Origin: Coriobacteriia bacterium
GTDB taxonomy: Bacteria; Actinomycetota; Coriobacteriia; WRKU01; WQUG01
DNA length: 64,000 nucleotides
Direction: 5' to 3'
NCBI GenBank assembly: GCA_009779855.1
Contig: WRBC01000006.1
Span: 1 to 64,000, forward strand
Positions 51,875 through 60,474 of this stretch are shown here, piece after piece. Position 1 is the stretch's first letter. The number at the start of each line of letters is the position of its first letter. The position numbers and the translations under genes were made by a program. The notes under the pieces are model-generated. The model saw only the letters and a list, made by a program, of their open reading frames with translations. It did no database searches and had not been told where the DNA came from.

Positions 51875-54136
51875 TTACAGATACTTCGCTGTAATCGATT
51901 CTTTACAGTTCTTGAGTCCTGCTGGCGGACCTGAGTAAAGAACCTGGCCTCCGCGCACGCCGCCATCTGGTCCCATATCTACAATCCAGTCAGCATTTCG
52001 AATAATATCAAAATTATGCTCAATCACTATTACCGTGTTTCCATGGTCTACCAACTGATTTAGGTTATCGATAATAACTTGCGTATCGCTCATGTGAAGC
52101 CCCGTGGTGGGCTCATCCAATATGTAAGTGCCGCCTTTCTTGCGCAATTCCTTAGCGAGCTTTAGACGTTGACACTCCCCTCCTGATAAGGTGGACAAAG
52201 GTTGGCCAAGGGTCATATAGGCTAATCCCACATCATGTATACCCTTCAGCTTGTTCTTGATTGATTTGTCTTCGAAAAAATCCAGGGCATCAGCAACAGT
52301 CATATCCATGACATCAACAATGTTAACCCCTTTGCCTTCTTTGCTCCCTTTATAGTAATAGTCCAGCACCTCTTTCTTATAGCGCTTACCGTTACATTCA
52401 GGGCAAGTCTGGCTGATAGTATCCATGAATGATAGATTGATTTCAATACTGCCTGCACCTTTACACATGGAGCAAGCTCCCTCAGAGTTGTAGCTAAACA
52501 ATGCTGCACTAACATCGTTTTCATCTGCAAATAGCTTCCTAATACGGTCCATGATGCCCGTAAAGGTAGCGGAATTGCTGCGTGCATTGGCCGCAAGCGC
52601 ACGCTGGTCAATACAAACAGCATCTGGATGTTGAAGTGCAAAAACATCGCTAACAAGAGTGCTTTTTCCTGAACCAGCCACTCCTGTCACAACAGTCAGT
52701 AGACCCTGTGGCACACTTAAAGAGGTATCTTTTAAATTATGTAAACTGCTTGCCGTGCTCTTGATAAAGTCTTTTGCTGGACGAGGGTCTATCTTGATAT
52801 TTCCGCCCTGATTTAAGAAGCGTGCTGTAAGCGTATCAGCCTTCTGAAGGTCTTCAAAGCTGCCCTCAAAAACAATTTGTCCGCCATGGCTGCCCGCATG
52901 AGGCCCCATATCAACAATATAGTCAGCGATTTTCATGACATCAGGGTCATGTTCGACTACAAGTACTGTATTGCCCTTGTCACGCAATTTTATCAATAAC
53001 TCATTTAGGCGATGTACGTCACGGGCATGCAGGCCAATGCTGGGCTCATCAAAGATGTAGCATAGCCCCGTTAGACTGCTGGAAAGATGTTTTACCATTT
53101 TCACTCTTTGTGACTCTCCGCCAGACAGTGTTGCCGTTTCGCGGTCCAAGGTAACATAATCTAGTCCAATATCAATCAGATTCTGAACACGTAAAGCGAT
53201 GCTCTTAGCCAGAGGATTATCAGCAAGATCCCCATCTAATCCGTCTAATACAGCAAGCAAGTCCGTCAATTGCATACTAGTCAAATCATAGATATTGTAG
53301 CCATCAATGGTGGCCTCTAACGTGCGCGGACTGAAACGTTTTCCCTGGCACATAGGGCACAACTCAGATTTTGTGAATTGCTCCATCTTTTTAACCGTTG
53401 CTTCCGACTTTTCATATTCTGTTTTAATGTTCTTTCGGACAAAGGTGGGAACAAGACCCTCGTAAGTTGTATTCATCTCGCCGTCACCCACGTTAACTTT
53501 AACTTTTTCAGCTTCAGCGTAGACTAGGCGCTGATATTCTTCTTCGCTATAATCGCTAATCTTTTTGTCCGGATTAAACCCTCCATTATTAACAACAAAT
53601 TTCCAGAACCAGCTACCTGGCTTGTATCCTGGCAGTAAGATTGCACCCTCATTGAGGGATTTTCCTTGATCCAGTGCAGCTTCAAGGTCAAGGGTCAATA
53701 CCTTGCCAATCCCCTCACATTGCGGACACATACCTAAAGGATCATTAAAGGAGAAGGCGTTAGCATAACCAATACTTGGAGTACTGTAGCGAGAGAAAAG
53801 CACGCGAAATAAGGGGTTAATATCAGTGATTGTGCCCAGTGTCGATCTAGCTGTTCCGCCTAGTCGTTTTTGATCAATCGTGACTGCGGTAGCCAGACCT
53901 TCAATACTATCTGCAGCTGGCTGACTATAGCGCGGCATAAACAGGCGCGTGAAGCTAGTAAAGGTTTCATTAAGTTGACGACCTGCTTCCTGTGCAATCG
54001 TGTCAAACACGATAGATGATTTGCCGCTACCTGAAACGCCCGTGAATATTGTAATCTTGTGCTTTAGAATATCTAGGCTAACATTACGCAAATTGTTTTC
54101 ACGCGCCCCTACGATACGAATAAAGTCTTGTGACAA
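51875..54136 (-). CDS. short UvrA-like ABC ATPase
   Basis: The 753-aa product has two ABC cassettes: Walker A GVSGSGKSSIVFD and GVAGSGKSTLVSD, signatures TLSGGESQRVKM and TLSGGECQRLKL, and Walker B YIFDEPSIGLH and YILDEPTTGLH. The UvrA zinc modules are CPQCEGIG, CPMCQGKR, CSMCKGAG and CPECNGKR. It is about 190 residues shorter than housekeeping UvrA, which fits the UvrA2/DrrC-like class linked to drug or DNA-adduct tolerance. The TTG start has GAGGGGA upstream. The rhodanese gene follows. Confidence 0.92.
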   Translation of the reverse strand: MSQDFIRIVGARENNLRNVSLDILKHKITIFTGVSGSGKSSIVFDTIAQEAGRQLNETFTSFTRLFMPRYSQPAADSIEGLATAVTIDQKRLGGTARSTLGTITDINPLFRVLFSRYSTPSIGYANAFSFNDPLGMCPQCEGIGKVLTLDLEAALDQGKSLNEGAILLPGYKPGSWFWKFVVNNGGFNPDKKISDYSEEEYQRLVYAEAEKVKVNVGDGEMNTTYEGLVPTFVRKNIKTEYEKSEATVKKMEQFTKSELCPMCQGKRFSPRTLEATIDGYNIYDLTSMQLTDLLAVLDGLDGDLADNPLAKSIALRVQNLIDIGLDYVTLDRETATLSGGESQRVKMVKHLSSSLTGLCYIFDEPSIGLHARDVHRLNELLIKLRDKGNTVLVVEHDPDVMKIADYIVDMGPHAGSHGGQIVFEGSFEDLQKADTLTARFLNQGGNIKIDPRPAKDFIKSTASSLHNLKDTSLSVPQGLLTVVTGVAGSGKSTLVSDVFALQHPDAVCIDQRALAANARSNSATFTGIMDRIRKLFADENDVSAALFSYNSEGACSMCKGAGSIEINLSFMDTISQTCPECNGKRYKKEVLDYYYKGSKEGKGVNIVDVMDMTVADALDFFEDKSIKNKLKGIHDVGLAYMTLGQPLSTLSGGECQRLKLAKELRKKGGTYILDEPTTGLHMSDTQVIIDNLNQLVDHGNTVIVIEHNFDIIRNADWIVDMGPDGGVRGGQVLYSGPPAGLKNCKESITAKYL

Positions 54137-54282
54137 GATAGTCCCCTCTCAAATTGGCAACCTGCGCGCAGACGATAAGCAACAAAGGCCATTATAGCAA
54201 GCTGAAATCTGTCCAAACTGTACTTGGGTTGCTTAACCCAGCGTCATTTCACTCGCTTCGTTTGAGTTGACTGTATCTATCT

Positions 54283-54297
54283 TATAATGAGGGTATG
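54283..54297 (+). promoter_or_regulatory. cca promoter, likely leaderless
   Basis: TATAAT (54283-54288) is followed by six bases and then ATG 54295, so the transcript would start at the start codon. TTTGAG (54261-54266) lies 16 bp upstream of the -10 as a weak -35. GAGGGT lies between but is too close to serve as a Shine-Dalgarno. Confidence 0.5.
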
Positions 54298-55632
54298 AAA
54301 TTCTATCTTGTGGGCGGATATGTGCGCGATAAGGTCTTGCTAGACCTAGGCTACACTCTGCCTCATGTAGCTCATGATAGAGATTACGTCGTCATTGGAG
54401 GAAGCACAGAAGATATGCTTCTGGAAGGCTTCCAGCAAGTTGGCTCCTCCTTTCCTGTTTTTCTTCACCCTGACACAAAGGAAGAGTATGCCCTAGCGCG
54501 CCGTGAGACAAAGGTGGGAAATAGACACACCGACTTCACTTTTGATTTTGCTCCTGACATTAATCTAGAAGAGGATGCATTAAGACGTGACTTTACTGTA
54601 AACGCCCTCTATTTTGATGAAGAACATGGTGAACTTCTTGATCCTACAGGATACGGTTTACGGGACTGCAAGGACAAAATACTTCGCCATATTGACCACG
54701 GTGGAAGCAGCTTCAATGAAGATCCTCTGCGCATCATTCGCTGCGCACGTTTTGCCGCACAGCTAGAATTCAATGTTGCCGATGAGACAACAGAACTTAT
54801 TAAAGACATGGTCAAGAAAGACGTACTGCAATACCTTAGCCGTGAACGCATTGATAACGAGTTCACGCGTGCAATGAATGCCGAACACGACTCTGCAAGC
54901 TTTCTAAAACACCTATATCAATGGGGTGCGTTAGATAAGCTCTACCCCGAACTAGCGCGCTTAGCAAGCTGCCAGGAAAACCCAAAATATCATCAGGCAA
55001 GCACAACCTGGGGACACATGCTCGCTGCTCTTGATGCAGCGCGTGCTCAAGGCTCTGTCGTCAAAACCGCAATTGCTTATCATGACATTTATAAGCCCAT
55101 TGCTTATGCGCAAAGACTGGAACAAGGACAGCATGTGCCTCATGATGACGACTATGCTTTAGAATATCTAATAAAATACTTGAGCCAACGCAAGTTCAGT
55201 TCGCGCACAAAGAAGCTCTGCAAGATTGCCGTAACGCACCATATGCGCATGCGTTATTTATTTGACGGCATAAGTATCAAGAAATGGGTTGATATGATTG
55301 CCTCCATCACAAATGGATTCAGAAAGGACTACAAGCAGCAACTGCTCGATTTGCTAGAAGTCTGCAAGGCAGACGATACTTCCGATCGGACAGGAAATTG
55401 CTTTAGTGCCTCTACAGGCAAAGATCGCTGGAAAATCATGAGGATATGTGCCCTGCAAACCTTTGGTGTTTGCAGCAAAATCCAAGCACGAAACATTCCT
55501 GACTATCAGAATCTGAAAGCTGATCAACTTAAGACCAAATTGCGTCAGACACGAATAGAGGCAACTTCAAAGCAAGTGGATTTCTTCAAGCAAACAAAAG
55601 ACCTGTCCCCTTATAAGGACAGGTCTTTTTAG
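54295..55632 (+). CDS. cca: CCA-adding tRNA nucleotidyltransferase
   Basis: The 445-aa class II enzyme has LVGGYVRDKVL, HDRDYVVIGG, RRDFTVNALYFD, DPLRIIRCARFAA and SRERIDNEFTRAM. A C-terminal part follows with HDIYKP and VTHHMRM, reminiscent of an HD region. It builds or repairs the tRNA 3' CCA, although the tRNA and tmRNA here already encode CCA. The style is nearer the E. coli-type or stand-alone enzymes than typical actinobacterial PcnB-like CCA. The last ten codons fold into its own terminator. Confidence 0.9.
   Translation: MKFYLVGGYVRDKVLLDLGYTLPHVAHDRDYVVIGGSTEDMLLEGFQQVGSSFPVFLHPDTKEEYALARRETKVGNRHTDFTFDFAPDINLEEDALRRDFTVNALYFDEEHGELLDPTGYGLRDCKDKILRHIDHGGSSFNEDPLRIIRCARFAAQLEFNVADETTELIKDMVKKDVLQYLSRERIDNEFTRAMNAEHDSASFLKHLYQWGALDKLYPELARLASCQENPKYHQASTTWGHMLAALDAARAQGSVVKTAIAYHDIYKPIAYAQRLEQGQHVPHDDDYALEYLIKYLSQRKFSSRTKKLCKIAVTHHMRMRYLFDGISIKKWVDMIASITNGFRKDYKQQLLDLLEVCKADDTSDRTGNCFSASTGKDRWKIMRICALQTFGVCSKIQARNIPDYQNLKADQLKTKLRQTRIEATSKQVDFFKQTKDLSPYKDRSF
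55599..55630. terminator. terminator embedded in the cca 3' end (bidirectional)
   Basis: AGACCTGTCC and GGACAGGTCT form a perfect 10-bp stem with loop CCTTATAA, followed by TTTTTAG, where TAG is the cca stop codon. On the other strand it is followed by TTTTG and can end the convergent cytochrome transcript. Confidence 0.88.
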
Positions 55633-55672
55633 TTGCCTAGTAAAGTCTTTTCGGTCCTTCGCAGTCCTATAA

Positions 55673-57034
55673 CTACGGGGCACCTCTACTTTGCCATCTT
55701 GCCAGTTCGCCCCTGTCAAAGTTTACATGGCAAACTTCACAGGTCTTCATGTCGTGGCATTCTAGACAGCTCTCTCCGCCCACTTCACTGGCCGCTTGAG
55801 CATGCTGAATCCACTCCCAGTTTACATTGGGATCAAATTCCCAACCAGGAACATACTGTTCCCTATGATGACAGGCACTACAGGTGTCTCCGGCACTGGT
55901 GCCCGCTAACGAACCTGCAGCAGCGGGAGTATTATTCACAGACGAGACTATATGACAGATAGAGCATGATTCCTGGTGGCTTGTTGCATCATCAATGTGT
56001 GGCTGCATAGTATAGCCATCTGGATGAGGCATGGCGATTCCACCGTGGCAATCGTCACAGAACCTTGTGGTGTGACAGGTGTAGCAATAATTGATGGCGC
56101 GCACACTAGGCACACCATTAAGCGCACGAACACTAGGGTCACCCATATCATAACCTTTACCCTCAAGATCATTATAAGTAGGAATGGGGCCTTCTACAAA
56201 GGTGCGAACGTCTTCAGCGATTTCTAAGTACCAAGGACCATGGATGTCCTCTACAAAATGAGGCTGCCTATGATTTTCTGGAACTAAGTCGAAATTGGCT
56301 GTGTGGCAAATGGCACACTCGCCTGTGGCCCCTGGATATTCGCCAATCGGATAGGGTGTACTTACGATTTGACCGTCGTCCCCACCAAAGCGGTGACAGC
56401 GGTAGCAGGCAGTCATCGTCATAAAGTCATCGTGCAAAGGCTGGTTCTGCACCCCGTAAGAATAGGTGAGTTCGTACCCGTAGGGTGTCCAGTCCCCACC
56501 TTCATAATGTCCAACACGATTGTGACAAGCAGTACATGTGATTCCTTTATCAGTATGTGCCCAGTGATCCATGATAATTCCAGGACTGGTGCTAGGCTCA
56601 CCGCGCATACCTGCGCCTCCACGATTATCCAAATTGTGACACTGCGTGCAATGATAAGATGGCAGTTTTGTGGGATTCATTGAAAGATCACTAAGGGGAT
56701 TAATAGGCAGATCGGAAGATCTCATAACGGTAGGAATGCCCTCTTTAAAGAGTGCTTCAACTTTAAACATCAGGAAAGAAACTGGGTCGCCACCTGGCTG
56801 TTTGTGGCAGGTGATGCAGGCTACATGCGTATGCGTAGAGTTATCATAAGAGGTTACTGCGTCAATCTGTGGATAGTGGCAAACTGCGGCACAGAACCAG
56901 TACGTAGTTGTAATCGAAACCCCAATGGCCACAACCAGCATAAGGGCAGTTAGGACAGATCCCAACCAAATAATCGCTCTAGGCCTTGTCCTTTTATTCT
57001 TAAACGCATCTACAATTGCACGTATCAGCTTCAT
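55673..57034 (-). CDS. membrane-anchored multiheme cytochrome c (NapC/NirT-like), copy 2
   Basis: The product is 453 aa from ATG 57034 (GGGGA 8 nt upstream). One N-terminal membrane helix (IIWLGSVLTALMLVVAIGVSITTTYWF) is followed by 11 CXXCH motifs (CITCH, CTQCH, CTACH, CYRCH, CAICH, CYTCH, CDDCH, CSICH, CSACH, CLECH, CEVCH) plus CAAVCH, a CX3CH site next to the membrane. This suggests up to 12 hemes. NapC/NrfH-type proteins take electrons from menaquinol to extracytoplasmic reductases. No reductase gene is adjacent. It is a close paralogue of the 57269 gene. Confidence 0.93.
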   Translation of the reverse strand: MKLIRAIVDAFKNKRTRPRAIIWLGSVLTALMLVVAIGVSITTTYWFCAAVCHYPQIDAVTSYDNSTHTHVACITCHKQPGGDPVSFLMFKVEALFKEGIPTVMRSSDLPINPLSDLSMNPTKLPSYHCTQCHNLDNRGGAGMRGEPSTSPGIIMDHWAHTDKGITCTACHNRVGHYEGGDWTPYGYELTYSYGVQNQPLHDDFMTMTACYRCHRFGGDDGQIVSTPYPIGEYPGATGECAICHTANFDLVPENHRQPHFVEDIHGPWYLEIAEDVRTFVEGPIPTYNDLEGKGYDMGDPSVRALNGVPSVRAINYCYTCHTTRFCDDCHGGIAMPHPDGYTMQPHIDDATSHQESCSICHIVSSVNNTPAAAGSLAGTSAGDTCSACHHREQYVPGWEFDPNVNWEWIQHAQAASEVGGESCLECHDMKTCEVCHVNFDRGELARWQSRGAP

Positions 57035-57148
57035 ACACATCTTCCCCGTATCGTAGGCATAGAGCACAGCAAATAATCAAGACATGCTGCCATGCTTGCA
57101 GACAAGCACTAACACTGCTTATTGTAACGAAAGTTAGTAGTAAGTTCT

Positions 57149-57163
57149 AGTCTAAATTAGACT
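57149..57163. promoter_or_regulatory. 15-bp palindrome upstream of cytochrome copy 2
   Basis: AGTCTAAATTAGACT is a perfect 7-1-7 palindrome, 115 bp before the 57034 start codon, in the 201-bp gap between the two cytochrome genes. It could be an operator, but no cognate factor is known. Confidence 0.35.
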
Positions 57164-57213
57164 TTTATGCGTAACAAAGAATTGCTGCCTTCGATAACCG
57201 CGGGACAGACACC

Positions 57214-57243
57214 AAAAAGCCCCGAGTAAAACTCGAGGCTTTC
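57214..57243 (-). terminator. terminator of cytochrome copy 1
   Basis: On the minus strand AAAGCCTCGAGT and ACTCGGGGCTTT form a 12-bp stem with one mismatch around TTT, followed by TTGG. It lies 26 bp past the stop of the 57269 gene. Confidence 0.82.
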
Positions 57244-57268
57244 AAATTCAGTCTTATGTGGTTTTATC

Positions 57269-58627
57269 CTATGGATTACCTCTACTTTGCCATCTTGCCA
57301 GTTCCCCTCTGTCGAAGTTTACGTGGCAAACTTCACAGGTTCTCATGTCATGACATTCTAGACAGCTCTCTCCGCCTACTTCGCTAACCGCTTGAGCATG
57401 CTGGATCCACTCCCAGTTTACATTAGGGTCGAAGTCCCAACCAGAAACATATTGTTCCCTATGATGACAGGCACTACAGGTGTCTCCGCTTGTTGTACCT
57501 GCTAGAGACCCTGCGGCAGCAAGAGTATTATTCACAGGTGAAACCACATGACAGATCCCGCAAGAGTCTGGATAACTAGTAGCATCATCAACGTGTGGCT
57601 GCATAGTATAGCCATCTGGATGAGGCATGGCGATTCCACCGTGGCAATCGTCACAGAACCTTGTAGTGTGACAGGTGTAGCAATAATTGATGGCGCGCAC
57701 ACTAGGCACACCTTGCAATGCTCGTACACCCAAACCGTCGATATCATAACCCTTGGCTACAAGATCGTTGTATGTTGAGCGAGGACCATCAACGAAGTCT
57801 TGAACACTCTCTGCGATTTCCATATACCAGGGGCCATGAATGTCCTCTACAAAATGAGGCTGCCTATGATTTTCTGGAACTAGGTCGAAATTGGCTGTGT
57901 GACAAATGGCGCACTCGCCTGTGGCACCTGGATACTCTCCAATTGGATAGGGTGTGCTTACGATTTGACCGTCATCTGCACCAAAACGGTGGCAGCGATA
58001 ACAAGCAGTCATCTTCATAAAGTCATCGTGCTTTGGTTCATTGTATCTGCCAGGGGCATACTCTGTAGGGTCATGCACATTCACCCAGTCGCCACCCTGA
58101 TAGTGACCGACACGATTGTGGCAAGCAGTACAGGTGATTCCTTTATCAGTATGTGCCCAGTGATCCATGATAATCCCAGGACTGGTGCTGGGCTCACCGC
58201 GCATACCCTCACCACCACGATTTTCTAGGTTATGGCATTGTGTACAGTATTTGCTGGGTTGCTTTATGGGATTCATGGCAAGATCACTCATGGGATTGAG
58301 GGGTATCTCTACCGTTCGCATGATTGATGGGGGCATCTTCAGCAGCGCTTCAACCTTGAAAAGGAGGAAAGATACTGGATCGCCACCTGGCTGTTTATGG
58401 CATGCAATACAGGCAACACCCGTGTGAGTTGAATTGTCGTATGAAGTTACCGTATCCCACTGCGGATAATGACAAACCGCCGCGCAGAACCAATAGGTAG
58501 TGGTAACACTAACCCCAAGGGCTACGACCAACATAAGAGCAGTCAAGACAGTACCCAGCCAAATAATAGCCCTAGGTCGAGACCTTTTACTTTTGAACGC
58601 ATCCACAATCGCACGTATCAGCTTCAT
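57269..58627 (-). CDS. membrane-anchored multiheme cytochrome c (NapC/NirT-like), copy 1
   Basis: The product is 452 aa from ATG 58627 (GGGGAAG upstream). It has the same architecture as the 55673 gene: short cytoplasmic basic stretch, one membrane helix, CAAVCH (CX3CH), then 11 CXXCH motifs. Long DNA stretches are nearly identical between copies (for example 57599-57700 and 55984-56085), while the linker around the fourth and fifth hemes diverges (NVHDPTEYAPGRYNEP against YGYELTYSYGVQNQP). Tandem duplication is clear. Likely electron transfer from menaquinol across the outer membrane face; partner unknown. Confidence 0.93.
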   Translation of the reverse strand: MKLIRAIVDAFKSKRSRPRAIIWLGTVLTALMLVVALGVSVTTTYWFCAAVCHYPQWDTVTSYDNSTHTGVACIACHKQPGGDPVSFLLFKVEALLKMPPSIMRTVEIPLNPMSDLAMNPIKQPSKYCTQCHNLENRGGEGMRGEPSTSPGIIMDHWAHTDKGITCTACHNRVGHYQGGDWVNVHDPTEYAPGRYNEPKHDDFMKMTACYRCHRFGADDGQIVSTPYPIGEYPGATGECAICHTANFDLVPENHRQPHFVEDIHGPWYMEIAESVQDFVDGPRSTYNDLVAKGYDIDGLGVRALQGVPSVRAINYCYTCHTTRFCDDCHGGIAMPHPDGYTMQPHVDDATSYPDSCGICHVVSPVNNTLAAAGSLAGTTSGDTCSACHHREQYVSGWDFDPNVNWEWIQHAQAVSEVGGESCLECHDMRTCEVCHVNFDRGELARWQSRGNP

Positions 58628-58747
58628 ATATACATCTTCCCCATTTCGCACGTATAACGTACAGCAAAATAACTACAGCAATTTTACTAGAGTCATAGAC
58701 GTGCAACAATAAGGAGTACTGTCACAAAAGTTCACAATATGCGGTGG

Positions 58748-59551
58748 TTAATCCCGAGCTTTGCCCACTGTTAATGCGTAAACAGTGTATTCCTCTATAC
58801 CATCAATACCTAACGCCTCATCGCAGGCACTCTGGTCATATGCAGCTAAACAGCAACTGCCCAGACCCATTGAGGCTGCGCTAAGCATAAGGTTCTGCCC
58901 CAAGTGCCCTAGGTCAATTAGCATGACCCTGTGTGACGCAGTCGAGTAACGCCATTCGGCACGGTAGGCACTACAGGTTACAAGGATGACCGCTGCAGCA
59001 CGTGCGGCCCACTTTTGTCCTGCCATCATATAAGACATTTTTCCTGTATAGCCCTCGGCATCATCTGCGATGTCACCAACACGAGCAATGGCAACCTGCT
59101 TCTGTCCTACATTCTTAAGGGGCAGATAAAGATAGCTTCCCGAATCAATACCCTCAACATTGCGCACAGAAACATACAGGTTAAAGGGGTGGCGCGCACC
59201 GCCACTCGGACTAGGTCTTAAGGTTGCTGCATCGTTTGGACCACGAAAGTCCTGGATTCCAATGGCACTCCAAAGCATAAAGGCAAGCTGTGCTTGAGTC
59301 ATAGGCACATCAAAATAGGCACGCTTGCTACGGCGCACATCCAGTAGTTCTGTGTAGCTGTTACGCGATGTCACCCCATCAAAAGGTGGTAGCGTGACAA
59401 TTTTGTCTGCTTCCTGCTGCCCTGTAATCAGTTTTGCATGCGACGGATGGGATAGTCCCTTTTTCTGATCGCTCTCATCCATGGCACCTTCAAATGGTGG
59501 ACAGTGCATAAATCTTCGATTATTAAGTATCTGAGTTTGCAGTTCGCTCAT
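58748..59551 (-). CDS. SagB-type nitroreductase family protein
   Basis: The 267-aa protein has the SagB/ThcOx layout: a poorly conserved N-terminus, DVRRSKRAYFDVPMTQAQLAFMLWSAIGI, RPSPSGGARHPFNLYVSVRNVEGIDSGSYLY, HRVMLIDLGHLGQNLMLSAASMGLGSCCLAAYD and EEYTVYALTVG. FMN-dependent members oxidise azolines in RiPP synthesis, or act as stand-alone nitroreductases. No YcaO or precursor gene is nearby. It lies upstream of the cytochromes on the same strand, so a redox link is possible but unproven. Confidence 0.9.
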   Translation of the reverse strand: MSELQTQILNNRRFMHCPPFEGAMDESDQKKGLSHPSHAKLITGQQEADKIVTLPPFDGVTSRNSYTELLDVRRSKRAYFDVPMTQAQLAFMLWSAIGIQDFRGPNDAATLRPSPSGGARHPFNLYVSVRNVEGIDSGSYLYLPLKNVGQKQVAIARVGDIADDAEGYTGKMSYMMAGQKWAARAAAVILVTCSAYRAEWRYSTASHRVMLIDLGHLGQNLMLSAASMGLGSCCLAAYDQSACDEALGIDGIEEYTVYALTVGKARD

Positions 59552-59597
59552 TAATCTTCCCTATCTTTGTCCTAGGTATCCTTTTGATAATCCGGTG

Positions 59598-60269
59598 TTA
59601 GTAAATGGAGCTCTCCCCTACTTCAAAACACCAATAGATGCCCGCTATCCCATCAAGAGGCTCATTGAGTGTTGTCAGCACAATAAGCGCATCTGCAACC
59701 TCACCACTATCATCGTAGAATAATAAGGTTATCCGATAAGTGTCGCCTGGGGCAATTACTCCTGACACTTCAGCATCCTGCTGGTTCTTAGCAGCATCTT
59801 CCCCCCATGAGTCCCAGGTATATTTAAGCTTTGCTCCTTTTGAGCAAAACGCAGACCAAGTAGCGTCCATAGGCAAAGTCACCGTTTCGTCAGAATTGTT
59901 AGCAATCTCTATGTCAACACTGGCTGCCGCTTCGGGGTCGCGGATAGCGGCTCCACTAGGACGAACATCGAAACTCACGCCTTCAAGGGATATAGGTTTA
60001 CCTAAAGTTGCCGTCATTCCGTCGGCAGGTATTTCTGATTTGATCAAATCACGCAATTTCCCATCATGCTGAGGGGAATAGTTAGAGCTTGCAAGAGTCT
60101 GCACAACATCATCTTGCATGGCGATACAGTCTGCCTCAGTTTTAATGACACCATAATTATGTGCGGCAAAACTACCTAAGAGCAGAACTGCCACAGCACA
60201 ACAGGCTAAAAAGATTACCGACACACCAAGAACAATAAAAAGAACTGATCCTTTTTTGTGTCCGCCCAT
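59598..60269 (-). CDS. membrane-anchored protein of unknown function
   Basis: The 223-aa product has a basic N-terminus and one membrane helix (SVLFIVLGVSVIFLACCAVAVLLLGSFAA). The extracytoplasmic beta domain (SVDIEIANNSDETVTLPMDATWSAFC; GVIAPGDTYRITLLFYDDSG) resembles immunoglobulin-like DUF4352/DUF5067 telokin-type domains. The match is by pattern only. It lies 46 nt before the SagB-type gene on the same strand. Confidence 0.7.
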   Translation of the reverse strand: MGGHKKGSVLFIVLGVSVIFLACCAVAVLLLGSFAAHNYGVIKTEADCIAMQDDVVQTLASSNYSPQHDGKLRDLIKSEIPADGMTATLGKPISLEGVSFDVRPSGAAIRDPEAAASVDIEIANNSDETVTLPMDATWSAFCSKGAKLKYTWDSWGEDAAKNQQDAEVSGVIAPGDTYRITLLFYDDSGEVADALIVLTTLNEPLDGIAGIYWCFEVGESSIY

Positions 60270-60416
60270 GATTGATACCTTTCCTCGTAGGTATCTTCCC
60301 CATTACAAGAATAACTCTTTTTACATATATTTGCCACATTTGTTTCAAAATATTTTCACATTCATGAAAAGTCTCAAGTTAATGAGTCAAGGAGGCACGA
60401 ACAGAAGTTGGAAGGG

Positions 60417-60422
60417 TATAAT
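60417..60422 (+). promoter_or_regulatory. -10-like TATAAT for the NIF3 gene
   Basis: TATAAT at 60417-60422 lies 52 bp before the TTG start. No recognisable -35 is at 16-18 bp. Confidence 0.35.
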
Positions 60423-60474
60423 AGCTGAGTTCAAGAAGAAAAACTAAAACTGAGACACAAAGGGAGTGATTGCC

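Noticed and set aside
56303-56683. 126-codon plus-strand ORF
   Set aside because: It is antisense to a cytochrome gene with clear CXXCH motifs.
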